DNA of 64,000 bases from Chitinophaga sp. CB10 (GTDB lineage: Bacteria > Bacteroidota > Bacteroidia > Chitinophagales > Chitinophagaceae), in the NCBI GenBank assembly GCA_001870995.2, contig MLAV02000001.1, positions 558,001 through 622,000 of the forward strand, written 5' to 3'. A program made the position numbers and the translations under genes. Each line of letters opens with the position of its first letter. The first letter of the stretch is position 1. This document shows, one piece after another, positions 1 to 8,618 of this stretch. Below the pieces are notes generated by a model. The model did not search any database and was not told the origin of the DNA. It was given only the letters and a program-made list of their open reading frames with translations.

Positions 1-221
1 ATGGCAAAGTCCGTTGTTTGTTCCTGGCCTTTATTGTTGATGAAATATTTGCGTACGCAGCCGGCTGCAATAAAATAATTATAGCGTGCCAGCTGCCCTT
101 CGGAAAGCAGGTTTTCTTTTTTCCGGAATTTTTTTACCTGGAAAAAACTACCCGCAGCCGCGATGGTGGCCTCATCCACCGTTACATATTTTAATACATG
201 CGCCCTGAAAGTATCTAACAT
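1..221 (-). CDS. Crp/Fnr-family transcriptional regulator, N-terminal part (cut by window start)
   Basis: The first 73 codons are present; the rest lies outside the window. The protein begins MLDTFRAHVLKYV and continues through FFQVKKFRKKENLLSEGQ and YFIAAGCVRKYFINNKGQE. This is the start of the cyclic-nucleotide-binding beta-roll found in Bacteroidota Crp/Fnr regulators, where a helix is followed by an FRKKE..L..GQ strand and a GCVR strand. The DNA-binding helix-turn-helix would be C-terminal and is not visible. The start is the ATG at 221. The gene diverges from the dienelactone hydrolase gene across about 140 bp, so it may regulate that gene, but this is only positional inference. The family is likely; the ligand and targets are unknown. 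Confidence 0.75.
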   Translation of the reverse strand, partial: MLDTFRAHVLKYVTVDEATIAAAGSFFQVKKFRKKENLLSEGQLARYNYFIAAGCVRKYFINNKGQEQTTDFA

Positions 222-326
222 AAAAAGGAATCTTCCATGCCGAAAATAACGTTTTCTACGGGAAGGCGGCGTACTTTATCCCGTAATAGCGTGGTTGACT
301 TTCCGCCGGGGATGTTTTATCTTTAA

Positions 327-355
327 TAACAAACACCTCTTTAGTAACAAACACC
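327..355. repeat. Short direct repeat in a divergent promoter region
   Basis: TAACAAACACC occurs twice (327-337 and 345-355), 18 bp apart, just before the hydrolase start codon and in the gap between two divergent genes. It could be a regulator site or chance. Nothing else is obvious in 222-362. Confidence 0.4.
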
Positions 356-362
356 GGAAATA

Positions 363-1256
363 ATGGACAAAAAAGATATTAAGAAAGAAGACATCAGTCA
401 GGAGGTCTTTGACCTGTATGACGATTATGCCCACAACCGCCTGCCACGGCGACTTTTCATGGAGAAGTTGTCGATATATGCCGTTGGCGGCCTCACCGTT
501 GGCTCGCTCATGAGCTTCCTGATGCCGGATTATAAAGACAGCATCCGCGTGAAGGAAGACGATCCCCGCCTGCAATCCGAAACTATCACCTACGATTCCC
601 CCAAAGGAGGCGGCAAAATAAAAGGCCTGCTCTCCAAACCGGCGGACGCAAAGGGCAAGCTGGGCGGCATTGTAGTCGTCCACGAAAACCGCGGGCTGAA
701 TCCGCATATCGCGGACGTGGCCCGGAGAGCCGCACTGGCAGGCTTCATCACCCTGGCGCCGGATGCGCTCACGCCTTTAGGCGGCTATCCCGGCAATGAC
801 GACGAAGGCCGGGAAATGCAGGCCAGGCGCGATAAAAACGAGATGCTGGAAGATTTCATTGCAGCGTACGAATACCTGCGCCAACATCCGGATTGCAACG
901 GGAAAGTAGGAGTGGTAGGGTTCTGCTTCGGCGGCGCTATTGCCAACCTCATGGCGGTACGCATTCCTACGCTGGCTGCCGCCGTGCCATTCTATGGCGG
1001 CCAACCGCCTACAGACCAGGTGCCGCAGATCCAGGCGCCGCTGCTCATTCACTACGCCGGCCTGGATACCCGCGTCAATGAAGGCTGGCCTGCGTATGAA
1101 GCGGCATTAAAGGCGAACCATAAGGAGTATCAGGCGTACATTTATCCCAATGTAAACCATGGGTTTAATAATGATACTACGCCACGGTATGATAAGGAAG
1201 CGGCTGATTTGGCATGGAAGCGAACGATTGAGTTTTTTAAAGAGAAGTTGAAGTAG
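363..1256 (+). CDS. Dienelactone hydrolase family protein
   Basis: An alpha/beta hydrolase of the dienelactone hydrolase (carboxymethylenebutenolidase-like) family, 297 aa. The catalytic triad is readable: Cys188 in the nucleophile elbow GFCFGG, Asp235 in GLDTR and His266 in VNHGF. Glu108 in HENRG matches the conserved Glu that contacts the nucleophile. The N-terminus carries an extension of about 80 residues. Within it, a twin-arginine-like RRLF (29-32) precedes a hydrophobic stretch at about 38-54 (IYAVGGLTVGSLMSFL). This suggests Tat export or membrane anchoring, as in YghX-like relatives. The family hydrolyses small esters or lactones; the substrate here is unknown. It is transcribed divergently from the Crp/Fnr gene and convergently with the DUF4199 gene. 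Confidence 0.9.
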   Translation: MDKKDIKKEDISQEVFDLYDDYAHNRLPRRLFMEKLSIYAVGGLTVGSLMSFLMPDYKDSIRVKEDDPRLQSETITYDSPKGGGKIKGLLSKPADAKGKLGGIVVVHENRGLNPHIADVARRAALAGFITLAPDALTPLGGYPGNDDEGREMQARRDKNEMLEDFIAAYEYLRQHPDCNGKVGVVGFCFGGAIANLMAVRIPTLAAAVPFYGGQPPTDQVPQIQAPLLIHYAGLDTRVNEGWPAYEAALKANHKEYQAYIYPNVNHGFNNDTTPRYDKEAADLAWKRTIEFFKEKLK

Positions 1257-1300
1257 GAGGGAGCGCCGGCCAACAGGAAGCTTGCTGCAAACAAATTACC

Positions 1301-1330
1301 ATCCCCCGATGAGGCAACCCATCGGGGGAT
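1301..1330. terminator. Hairpin between convergent genes
   Basis: The perfect 11-bp inverted repeat ATCCCCCGATG / CATCGGGGGAT with an 8-nt loop sits between the 3' ends of the hydrolase and DUF4199 genes. The U-tract is weak on both strands. Position and GC-rich stem suggest a shared terminator. Confidence 0.6.
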
Positions 1331-1334
1331 TTCA

Positions 1335-1856
1335 TTACACGCCCCTGCGTTTCAGCACCAAGGCGGACAACAAGGTAATCGCCAACCCCACCGGCAGTAT
1401 CTCCATATAAGTAGCCAGCACCCTGAACAGCGGGTTCCGGTATAGTTCACTGAACTGCTCCATCCGTTCCGCTTCCGCCTGTATGGCCGCGGCGGACTCG
1501 CCACTGGCCCGCATATCTTCCAGGTATTGTTTGGAGTAAACTTCCATGAAATCCGGCACATAAAAGTGGTACAGCACCTCCCATACCAGCACATAAAGCG
1601 TGCAGGCAATGAGCGTAATCAGCAGCCCTACCTTAAACGCTCTCCCGAAAGTAATAACGCCCCCCTGGTACTGATCCCTGTAACGCTTTATCCCCAGGAA
1701 GACCGCCGCAAACGCGATGATCATAGAGGCATACCCATATACCATCCCATTCTGGCAGGGAGCGCCATTGCGGTAAAATATCCAGATGTTGACGGACAGC
1801 CAGGCTGATACGATCACGCCGGCGATGAGGCCGTAGGTAAGCACGATTTTTTTCAT
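1335..1856 (-). CDS. DUF4199-type small membrane protein
   Basis: A 173-aa inner-membrane protein resembling the DUF4199 family common in Bacteroidota. It has four hydrophobic segments, roughly residues 4-27, 42-59, 78-98 and 150-170. A charged, alanine-rich loop between the third and fourth segments contains EVYSKQYLEDMRASGES. The family has no established function. The open frame extends 25 codons upstream, but MKKIVLTYG at 1856 begins directly with a first membrane helix and is the natural start. The gene is monocistronic and faces the dienelactone hydrolase gene tail to tail. Confidence 0.75.
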   Translation of the reverse strand: MKKIVLTYGLIAGVIVSAWLSVNIWIFYRNGAPCQNGMVYGYASMIIAFAAVFLGIKRYRDQYQGGVITFGRAFKVGLLITLIACTLYVLVWEVLYHFYVPDFMEVYSKQYLEDMRASGESAAAIQAEAERMEQFSELYRNPLFRVLATYMEILPVGLAITLLSALVLKRRGV

Positions 1857-2011
1857 GGAGATAACGGTTTGAGATGCACGTCGTAAATTACTACAAATAA
1901 CCAATAGGCATTGTTTTGAAAACCCTGCCACGCCCGCTGTTAATTCCAGGAGGCCCCTGATGCAGAAAAAATAAATTCATTATTTTGCAGGCCGTTTTTA
2001 AAGAATTAACC

Positions 2012-2674
2012 ATGTTTCGAAAAATTTTTTCCGTTGCTTTGTTGGCCTGTCTTGCCGCAGCCTGCAGTAAAAGTGATAAACCCGCCGATACCGGTAATGC
2101 TGACAAACCCGCAGACACCGTATCCGTTCAGATCACCGGTAATGTAAACAAATCATTTACCGCCATCGGGGACGACCAGGTAGGCGTTGGCTTCATCAGA
2201 TTCACCAAAACCGGTTTTGATAATTTTGTACTCAACGCCAGCACCCAGGCGGATGGCGTTACGTACGACATCTCCAGCGGCGCGTTTCCTTTACCGCTAA
2301 CCACCGGGGAAACCGTGTATGACGGCGTAATGGGCGCCGGCGGTTCCGCAAAGATCGTCACCGGCAATGCTACCGATGATTACAGCGGCGGAGTGTACTA
2401 CCTGTTCTATGATACCGATGTAAACAGGTCTAACAGTAAAATTTATGTGAACATCCAAAGCATTACAGATGTAGGGCAATTCATCCGCATCAAAGGCCAG
2501 TACCATTACAATGGCGCCGCGGTGGCATCGGACCTCAGCGATCCCTGCGTGATGGAAGCGGTGAATAACTCCGGCCGGCAGCCGGCATACAATGCCGCCC
2601 TCTGCGGTGCGAAAGCGATAAAAGTGAACGCCAGCTTTACCATCTACGTGAATAAATTGGCGCAAGTGCCGTAA
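2012..2674 (+). CDS. Predicted lipoprotein of unknown function
   Basis: A 220-aa exported lipoprotein. The start chosen is MFRKIFSVALLACLAAACSKS at 2012: lysine and arginine, then a hydrophobic core, then the lipobox LAAAC, with Cys acylated after signal peptidase II cleavage. The mature part begins with a flexible Asp/Lys/Pro-rich linker with a repeated KPADT motif. A beta-rich domain follows, with alternating hydrophobic strands and Cys residues near the C-terminus (PCVME, ALCGAK) that could pair. No family was recognised. It stands alone and is followed at once by a strong terminator. Confidence 0.7.
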   Translation: MFRKIFSVALLACLAAACSKSDKPADTGNADKPADTVSVQITGNVNKSFTAIGDDQVGVGFIRFTKTGFDNFVLNASTQADGVTYDISSGAFPLPLTTGETVYDGVMGAGGSAKIVTGNATDDYSGGVYYLFYDTDVNRSNSKIYVNIQSITDVGQFIRIKGQYHYNGAAVASDLSDPCVMEAVNNSGRQPAYNAALCGAKAIKVNASFTIYVNKLAQVP

Positions 2675-2679
2675 GTAAG

Positions 2680-2717
2680 TACCGTCAGCGGAGCGTTTCC
2701 GCTGACGGTATTTTTTT
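2680..2717 (+). terminator. Intrinsic terminator of the lipoprotein gene
   Basis: A perfect 13-bp stem (TACCGTCAGCGGA / TCCGCTGACGGTA, 5-nt loop) is followed by seven T residues. It starts 5 bp after the stop codon and overlaps the 3' end of the convergent 556-aa ORF. Confidence 0.9.
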
Positions 2718-4359
2718 ATAACGCCGCCAGCGCCGCCAAAGCTTCCGGCGCGCCTTTCTTCTTCGCCTGCGCCTTCAACTTATCATGACTGCCCCAGATA
2801 TGCGCAATCACCTGCTGCGCCTGGTACTTTTCCAATCCCTTCAGTTCCTCCAGTAATACCTGCAGATGCTCCGGCCGTTGAAGATCCGCCAGCTGTTTGG
2901 CCGGCTTTTCATACGGGGATATCAGCAGGCAATCCACCAGTACGGGTATAGTCGTTGGCGTTATACCGTGTTTCTCGGCCAGCGCCAGCGCAAAATAATA
3001 TTGTACGGACTGATGTTCCTCGTCCACCTGCTTCAGGTAATCCCTCACCAGCGGAAACCATTCCTCACCGGCCAACCCAAGCCCGAATACCGCATAGCTC
3101 CCGGGCAGGCAGCAAAATTCCGCCTCCGCATCTTCATACCATTCAAATTCCTCTGCCATGGCTACCCGGGCGTATTTTTCCAGGAGCGGGTACAGGGATG
3201 GATATTGCAGTGCATTGGCAAAAAAACGCTGTGTAGTATTTTTTCCCAGCTGCCTGACAGGCAGCAATTGTTTGATTTTCGATTTCAGCTGTATGCTGTA
3301 ACTCCGCGGGAAGCCCTGTTCCAACAGCTCCGCCAGGTAAGCGAGCGCCTGCCCGTACGCGGTGTCAGACTCTTCTTTGATGTGTACGTCCACCTTGGCA
3401 AACGTATCATTTACCTTCACCGCCACTGCCGGAGTGGTTAGTGGTGCAAACTTACCACTGCCGCTCTCGAGCATCGTTGCGGCCTGCTTGCTGCCCAGCT
3501 CTTTGGCCATCTCCGCAAAGCGAATCCCCGTTGGCCGGCTGTAGTTGGGGGAATACCGGATGATTTGCGCAGCGGTATATAACAGCAGCTCCAGCTGGTC
3601 CGCCGGCGCAGCCGGGTGGCCGGGTCGCAGGGTGTACTGCGGCAGCCGGTGCTCGTCTTTTACAACAGTATAATAGCGCGGAAGGAATTCTTCTTCTGCC
3701 CAACTGGTAAGGGTATTGGTAATATTATGCCGGTGTACGTGCAATGCCTCCTTGTTATGCCGGTTCAGCGCAATTATTTTATCAAAGATCCCCGTCACCT
3801 CCGCCACGGCTATATCTCCCCTTAACAAAGGATTTAAAAGATGATTGGCCAGCATAAACGTATCCAGCTCTTTCGTAGGGTATTGCCCGTTATGGATCTT
3901 TTGCGCCACATACTTATCCACGGCTGCAATCACCTGCTGCCGCTTCTCCTCGCTGATATGCAGGAAAGGGGCCATCTCCACCTCGCCCGCAGGGGTAATA
4001 AAAGTACCGGTGACCTTAAAATAAAAATGCAGGATAGGATGCGTGTCATATTGGGCAATGGCCGTTTCGAGCAGCTGGTGCAGCATAGGCGTGAGTTCGG
4101 CCACTGCCGCCGCATCCGCCGGCGCGTTGTCCATCCGGATGCCTTCATAGGCCAGATCCGGGCCGCCATAGTCCATCTCCGAGGTGTACAGGTGTATATC
4201 TCCGTTTTTATAAATGAACCGGACCATATGAAAAATACCTTTTTGCAGCGGCGATCTCTTAATCACCTCCGCAGCGGGTCGTTTGGCCTCCAGCTTATCA
4301 ATCATCGTTGTAATAGCGGTCGTAATATTCCTGCTGATGGTTTCCGGTACAGTGAGCAT
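2716..4359 (-). CDS. Conserved hypothetical protein, possibly DUF6138
   Basis: A soluble protein of about 547 aa, with no signal peptide or membrane segment. It is mostly helical with many aromatic residues, and its C-terminus is Lys/Ala-rich (KLKAQAKKKGAPEALAAL). It resembles proteins annotated DUF6138, but this is recollection and not a domain match I can prove. The start at 4359 (MLTVPETIS) is preferred over the upstream ATG because AAAGGAAATCATG gives a good ribosome binding site. No catalytic motif stands out. A dispersed repeat element begins about 50 bp upstream of the start. Confidence 0.55.
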   Translation of the reverse strand: MLTVPETISRNITTAITTMIDKLEAKRPAAEVIKRSPLQKGIFHMVRFIYKNGDIHLYTSEMDYGGPDLAYEGIRMDNAPADAAAVAELTPMLHQLLETAIAQYDTHPILHFYFKVTGTFITPAGEVEMAPFLHISEEKRQQVIAAVDKYVAQKIHNGQYPTKELDTFMLANHLLNPLLRGDIAVAEVTGIFDKIIALNRHNKEALHVHRHNITNTLTSWAEEEFLPRYYTVVKDEHRLPQYTLRPGHPAAPADQLELLLYTAAQIIRYSPNYSRPTGIRFAEMAKELGSKQAATMLESGSGKFAPLTTPAVAVKVNDTFAKVDVHIKEESDTAYGQALAYLAELLEQGFPRSYSIQLKSKIKQLLPVRQLGKNTTQRFFANALQYPSLYPLLEKYARVAMAEEFEWYEDAEAEFCCLPGSYAVFGLGLAGEEWFPLVRDYLKQVDEEHQSVQYYFALALAEKHGITPTTIPVLVDCLLISPYEKPAKQLADLQRPEHLQVLLEELKGLEKYQAQQVIAHIWGSHDKLKAQAKKKGAPEALAALAAL

Positions 4360-4410
4360 GATTTCCTTTTTGGGTGAAGGAATCAAATTACGGCATTTTT
4401 TTTCTAAAAA

Positions 4411-4484
4411 TTTTTGGGGGATAAATTAATGCCGCGGGGAATACCCTTACGTCCGTGAAAAAAAGGCGCGGCTGCCTTATGCCG
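4411..4484 (+). repeat. Dispersed repeat element, copy A
   Basis: One of four related intergenic elements in this window; the others are at 22941-23010, 58325-58370 and 63133-63209. Shared landmarks in order are a T-run, GGGGGA, a TAAT-GCCGC block, a central ACGTCCG (or GACGG) and a terminal GCCTTATGCCG. This copy sits between the divergent 556-aa ORF and a small membrane protein gene. Confidence 0.55.
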
Positions 4485-4615
4485 ATAGCAATAATGTCCC
4501 TGAAATTTTAACCGGTATTTTAGGGGCTTTCGCCGGTAAAAGTGCCGACTATAACCGATTCCCTGTTTGCTCCGCATTGGTTTTGACGCATTTTTGACGC
4601 ATAATCATTACGGAC

Positions 4616-5062
4616 ATGCTCTATCTCTTTGCTATACTCATGACTAACCTGCACCTGATCTACCATCAGGCTACTTCCAAACTGGACCTGTTTCCGCTTA
4701 ATAACATCCGCGCCTATACGACGCCCGAAAACGCCGGCGAAGCGGTGATGAATTTCCTGTCCATGGGCTTCCCGGTAATAGCCTTGCTCTCCGGCTACCA
4801 GGTACTGGTGCTGATCGCCTGCGTGGAACTGGCCATTATTCTCATAGGGGAGATCTACACCTGGTGGACGCCTTATTTCTTCGGCCCCCGTTTTGCCATG
4901 CAGAAGAACTGGGCGGAACTGCATCGACGCCTGTTCAGCAAAACCATCTTTGTGCTGCCCAACAGGAAAGGAAATCCCGCACCCAACCTGGAACACCTGA
5001 TCCTGCACGGGTTGACGTTCGCCAGCTTCATTGCCTGCGTGGCCTGTTATGTGACGTGGTAG
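4616..5062 (+). CDS. Small conserved membrane protein, unknown function
   Basis: A 148-aa protein. A long hydrophobic region (about 50-82, FPVIALLSGYQVLVLIACV onward) is probably two membrane helices. A Trp/Tyr-rich linker (YTWWTPYFFG) follows, then a soluble segment with basic residues, then a C-terminal hydrophobic segment (about 128-147). No family was recognised. Reading the opposite strand gives a long frame of low-complexity composition that looks like a shadow, while this frame has sensible membrane topology. The start at 4616 is uncertain; ATG at 4640 is an alternative. It converges with the AsmA-like gene. Confidence 0.65.
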   Translation: MLYLFAILMTNLHLIYHQATSKLDLFPLNNIRAYTTPENAGEAVMNFLSMGFPVIALLSGYQVLVLIACVELAIILIGEIYTWWTPYFFGPRFAMQKNWAELHRRLFSKTIFVLPNRKGNPAPNLEHLILHGLTFASFIACVACYVTW

Positions 5063-5068
5063 CCCCTG

Positions 5069-5087
5069 CGGCGCCACGCCGTTTTTT
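5069..5087 (+). terminator. Weak intrinsic terminator
   Basis: CGGCG-CCA-CGCCG is followed by six T residues, 6 bp after the stop of the small membrane protein gene. The stem is only 5 bp. Confidence 0.4.
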
Positions 5088-5108
5088 AACACAGCTTGTC
5101 CAGTCCCG

Positions 5109-8100
5109 TTACTTCTTCTTCTTACCCAATGAAATATTATACTTCTCCGGCGTGCCGGAAATAGTGAGGTGCATAAACCGGCCTTTTTTGCTCTTATCCG
5201 CACTCTCAATGGCATCCACCTGGTCAGGGTCCACTTCTTCCTGCTTGCGGCCAAATAAGGCCTGCCAGCCTACCTGCGTCACCATTTTCATGGGTACCCG
5301 TATCTGGTAAGCCATCTTTGTATCCAGCGACTGCTTCCCGCTGACTTCAATGTACCCGATGGAGGAATTGATGCTCATATTCGGAATGTCCAGCGTGGCC
5401 GCGGCAAAGCTCAGTTTATTCCGCAGCGTGTCAAAGCGGATCATCCGCAGGTTCTTGTCCTTGAAATAGGTAGCCATGGCCTGCATAGGCCCGAAGTCGA
5501 TCAGCGCGCCGTTATGGATTTCGATATCCATGGACGCCCGCGTGGAATCCAGCATGGGCGTTAAATCCGGATGCAGTTTGATGAAGCTGCGGATACGCCC
5601 CGTGAGGCGGCCGTTCAGGTTTTTATTCAGGATCATATCCTGGCCGAAGTTGTCGAACTTCAGCAGCATCTTGCTCAGGTCCACCGTATCCATGGCAATA
5701 CTGCTGGCAAAGAAGAGGCGTTTGGGATCGGCTGCATTCAGCACGCCCCGCATGCCGATATGTCCTTTGGCCATCTGCACGTCAATGGTGTCAATCTTTA
5801 TTTTCTGATCCTCCTGCATGTGAATGCCGGCTTTCAGGTTGCGCAGCCAGAGCTTGTGGTAGCGGATCTTACCTACGTCGGCCGTCACGTCGAAGTTGCT
5901 GAATTTAATCTTGAAGATATTGAAGCCCGCATTGTGCAAACTATCGTTCTCCCGCCTGGTAGTGGTTTTCACCGGTGCGTTCACGTCCGCCTCCGGGTGA
6001 TCGGTAAAGTCGTAGTTCATCATCTCATCAATGTTCAGGTACGACGATTTGATGGCAAACAGGTTATTCCGCTTGTTGCCTTGCCTGTCTGGCCCGGCAT
6101 AGAGGTGCAGGTTGATATCAAAATCGCTGCTGCCCACCTTGCCCGTCAGCGTATCTACTACCAGGTATTTGTTGGTACCATACCGCACGCGCCCTTTGAT
6201 ATTTTCAATCCTGATAGGATGCTCTTTCAGCGTGCCGGATATATTGGCAATCTGCGCATCCACCCGCTTAAAGGTAGTATCGTAACGCATTTTCAACCTT
6301 GCCCGCAGCCAGAGGTTATTCGCCTGTTCGTACCAGTAGCCTTTGGGAATGAATTGGCGGCCGCGGGAGCTGATCAGGTCATTGACCGCCAGCCGGTCGG
6401 ATTTCAGGTCAAAGGCCAGTTCCGTGCGGCCTTTCTTAATCTTGTCAAACCAGAGGTTGTAATTGGTAAGCCGTCCCTTTAGGGCGATGTTACTGCTGTC
6501 GATATTGCCGGAGAAGTTCTTCACCAGGAGCATGGTGTCGCCAATGGTTACATCCGCCGCAAAATGATGGAAGCTATGCGGATAGCGCTTAAAGCTGGAT
6601 TTGAATTCTTCAATTTTAAAAGTCCCTTTTGGTAACGGATTTGGGTGCAGCAGCTCATGTACGCTCGTTTCCAGCGCTACGGCCAGGCGGAAGTTGGTGA
6701 TCATTTCCTCCCGCAGTTTTTTGTGGGTCGAATCCGCCAGCATGAGTTCTGCCGGTAAGATCTTATTGGAGTTTAGCTGGAAGGTAACCTTAACCGGCTT
6801 TGTTTGTTTGTGGAAGATGGCCGGCAGATCGCTCAGGCTGCCGCTTGCCGCGAGGTCGCTCCCGCCAATGCGGAAATTGAGCGTGTCCAGCGTTAAGCGC
6901 CCTTCCGCTACCTGCGCATGGATGTTGACATTCCTTACCGGCAGGGGATAATTCGGAATGCGGAAGGCCAGGTTCGTAACGGTCAATTCACTCTGCACGC
7001 CTTCCTTCAGTTTCGCGAGGCTTTGTTCCGGTATCTGCACATCCGCGAGTTCGCGGAAGTTCATGTTGAGGCGGATGTCCCCTTCAATCTGTTCCAGGTC
7101 TTTAATGCCGAGGAACTCGCCCACAAAGCGGATATTCAGCTCCGAATATACCTGCATGATGATGTGCGGGTCGGTAAAGTCCTTAATCATGAAGTTGCCT
7201 CTGAACACGCCCTTGCCGGGTTTGGCCGCCATGTCCAGCAGGTGCAGCTCGGATGTTTTCAGGGAGTGGCCGGCGCCATTGGTATAATACCCGCGGAAGC
7301 CGAGGGAGTCCAGTTTCTTATTTACGCTGGTGTTTTCGAACCATACATTTTCGCAACCAAAATTTACCGTGATGGCAGGCAACTGGTTTTCGCTGATCGC
7401 CCCTTTGATTTTCCCGTCAAAAAATATCCGGCCATCGCGGCGGTAATGCGTGAGCTTATCTGCTACATCCGCCGGCACGAGGGCAAAGAGGAGGTTCAGG
7501 TCCGGGCGGTCGCCCTTCACCTGTAAATCCACTACCGGCGTATGCTGCAAATTGGCGTTGCCCTTGATGTCAAGGCTGGCTTTTTCCAGTTTGATATTGG
7601 CTTTTTCCAGCTGCAGGAAGGCGGTGTTCATATCGTAATCCCCTGCGAGCGACAAGGCAATATGTTTGTTCCTGAACAGGGTGGTATCCGTTTTCCCGGT
7701 AACGTCCAGCAGGAGGTTACCGTCCAGTTTCAGGGCCATATGATTGTTGGCCATGCTGAAGCCGGTGGTGATCTTATCCAGTTGGGTAGCTACGTTCCAG
7801 CCGGTGGCTTCATCGTGGTAGGTGACATGGATATTTTTCAGGATGATCTTTTTCAGGTCCAGCGTCATTTCCTCCGCGGCGGCCGTATCCGGCGGAGCGG
7901 CTGCGGCCTTGGGCAGGGTATGGGCTTCCACGATGTCGAAGGTGCCGTTGGCAGCCCTGCGGATGTGCACCTTTGCCGTGTTCACCACCAGTATCCGCAC
8001 CTTATATTGCTGCTTCAAAACATCGGGCAAACTAAATCCAACAAACAACTTATCTACCTCGTACATCGGGGCCTTGTCCATTTTCTTGCTGGCATAGAAT

Positions 8101-8327
8101 TTCACATCGTGCAACACGATGGAGATATACGGAAAATGCGCAAACGGGTTGATACTGCTGTTGCCGAGTACCAGTTCGCCCGTAAATTGTTTATTGAGTT
8201 CCCTGACTGCGAGTTGGGTCAGCCGCTGTTGTTGGCTATAGAGTATTCCTGCTGCAATGATGATGATCAGTAAAAATGCCCCAAAAGTGATTCCCGCTAT
8301 TCTTAAAATTTTCTTGCCTTTTTTCAT
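5109..8327 (-). CDS. AsmA-like envelope biogenesis protein
   Basis: A 1072-aa protein with an N-terminal membrane anchor (about 8-30, ILRIAGITFGAFLLIIIIAAG) and a very long periplasmic part. Features typical of AsmA/TamB-like proteins are visible. The block after the anchor is of the type LAVRELNKQFTGELVLGNSSI, a 'domain of unknown function in AsmA' start. Repeated beta-strand units mention D and G turns (LDIKGNANLQ, LAASGSLSD, IALKGRLTN). A C-terminal block resembles the AsmA C-terminal region (LDIEIHNGALIDFGP through IPNMSINSSIGYIEVSGKQ). Such proteins form hydrophobic grooves that move lipids between inner and outer membrane in Gram-negative cells. Its exact lipid or client is unknown. It appears monocistronic. 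Confidence 0.85.
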   Translation of the reverse strand: MKKGKKILRIAGITFGAFLLIIIIAAGILYSQQQRLTQLAVRELNKQFTGELVLGNSSINPFAHFPYISIVLHDVKFYASKKMDKAPMYEVDKLFVGFSLPDVLKQQYKVRILVVNTAKVHIRRAANGTFDIVEAHTLPKAAAAPPDTAAAEEMTLDLKKIILKNIHVTYHDEATGWNVATQLDKITTGFSMANNHMALKLDGNLLLDVTGKTDTTLFRNKHIALSLAGDYDMNTAFLQLEKANIKLEKASLDIKGNANLQHTPVVDLQVKGDRPDLNLLFALVPADVADKLTHYRRDGRIFFDGKIKGAISENQLPAITVNFGCENVWFENTSVNKKLDSLGFRGYYTNGAGHSLKTSELHLLDMAAKPGKGVFRGNFMIKDFTDPHIIMQVYSELNIRFVGEFLGIKDLEQIEGDIRLNMNFRELADVQIPEQSLAKLKEGVQSELTVTNLAFRIPNYPLPVRNVNIHAQVAEGRLTLDTLNFRIGGSDLAASGSLSDLPAIFHKQTKPVKVTFQLNSNKILPAELMLADSTHKKLREEMITNFRLAVALETSVHELLHPNPLPKGTFKIEEFKSSFKRYPHSFHHFAADVTIGDTMLLVKNFSGNIDSSNIALKGRLTNYNLWFDKIKKGRTELAFDLKSDRLAVNDLISSRGRQFIPKGYWYEQANNLWLRARLKMRYDTTFKRVDAQIANISGTLKEHPIRIENIKGRVRYGTNKYLVVDTLTGKVGSSDFDINLHLYAGPDRQGNKRNNLFAIKSSYLNIDEMMNYDFTDHPEADVNAPVKTTTRRENDSLHNAGFNIFKIKFSNFDVTADVGKIRYHKLWLRNLKAGIHMQEDQKIKIDTIDVQMAKGHIGMRGVLNAADPKRLFFASSIAMDTVDLSKMLLKFDNFGQDMILNKNLNGRLTGRIRSFIKLHPDLTPMLDSTRASMDIEIHNGALIDFGPMQAMATYFKDKNLRMIRFDTLRNKLSFAAATLDIPNMSINSSIGYIEVSGKQSLDTKMAYQIRVPMKMVTQVGWQALFGRKQEEVDPDQVDAIESADKSKKGRFMHLTISGTPEKYNISLGKKKK

Positions 8328-8618
8328 GATATGGCCTTACATCCGGCGGTAAAAATATAAAATTTTTGTATGTGTAAGCCGGGTAGGATGCATCCGGTAA
8401 TGTTAAAATTATGCAATAATCCGGGGAGCGGGCGGCTGCGTTCCCGTTGCAGACCATGATTTTATATTGCATAACCCTGTTGGGCCTCAAAATACACCGA
8501 ACATCCTGAAAGGGGATTTAACTGCTGCCGGCTTGTATGGAGGGCCCGTATAAACAGCAGCGAATGCCAGCAAAGTGTGTAATCATTATTCGTCATAAGC
8601 CTTACCATCTTTATCCCC

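Noticed and set aside
4520..5254. A 244-codon minus-strand frame over the small membrane protein gene
   Set aside because: Low-complexity composition with no motif; it also runs into the AsmA-like gene.
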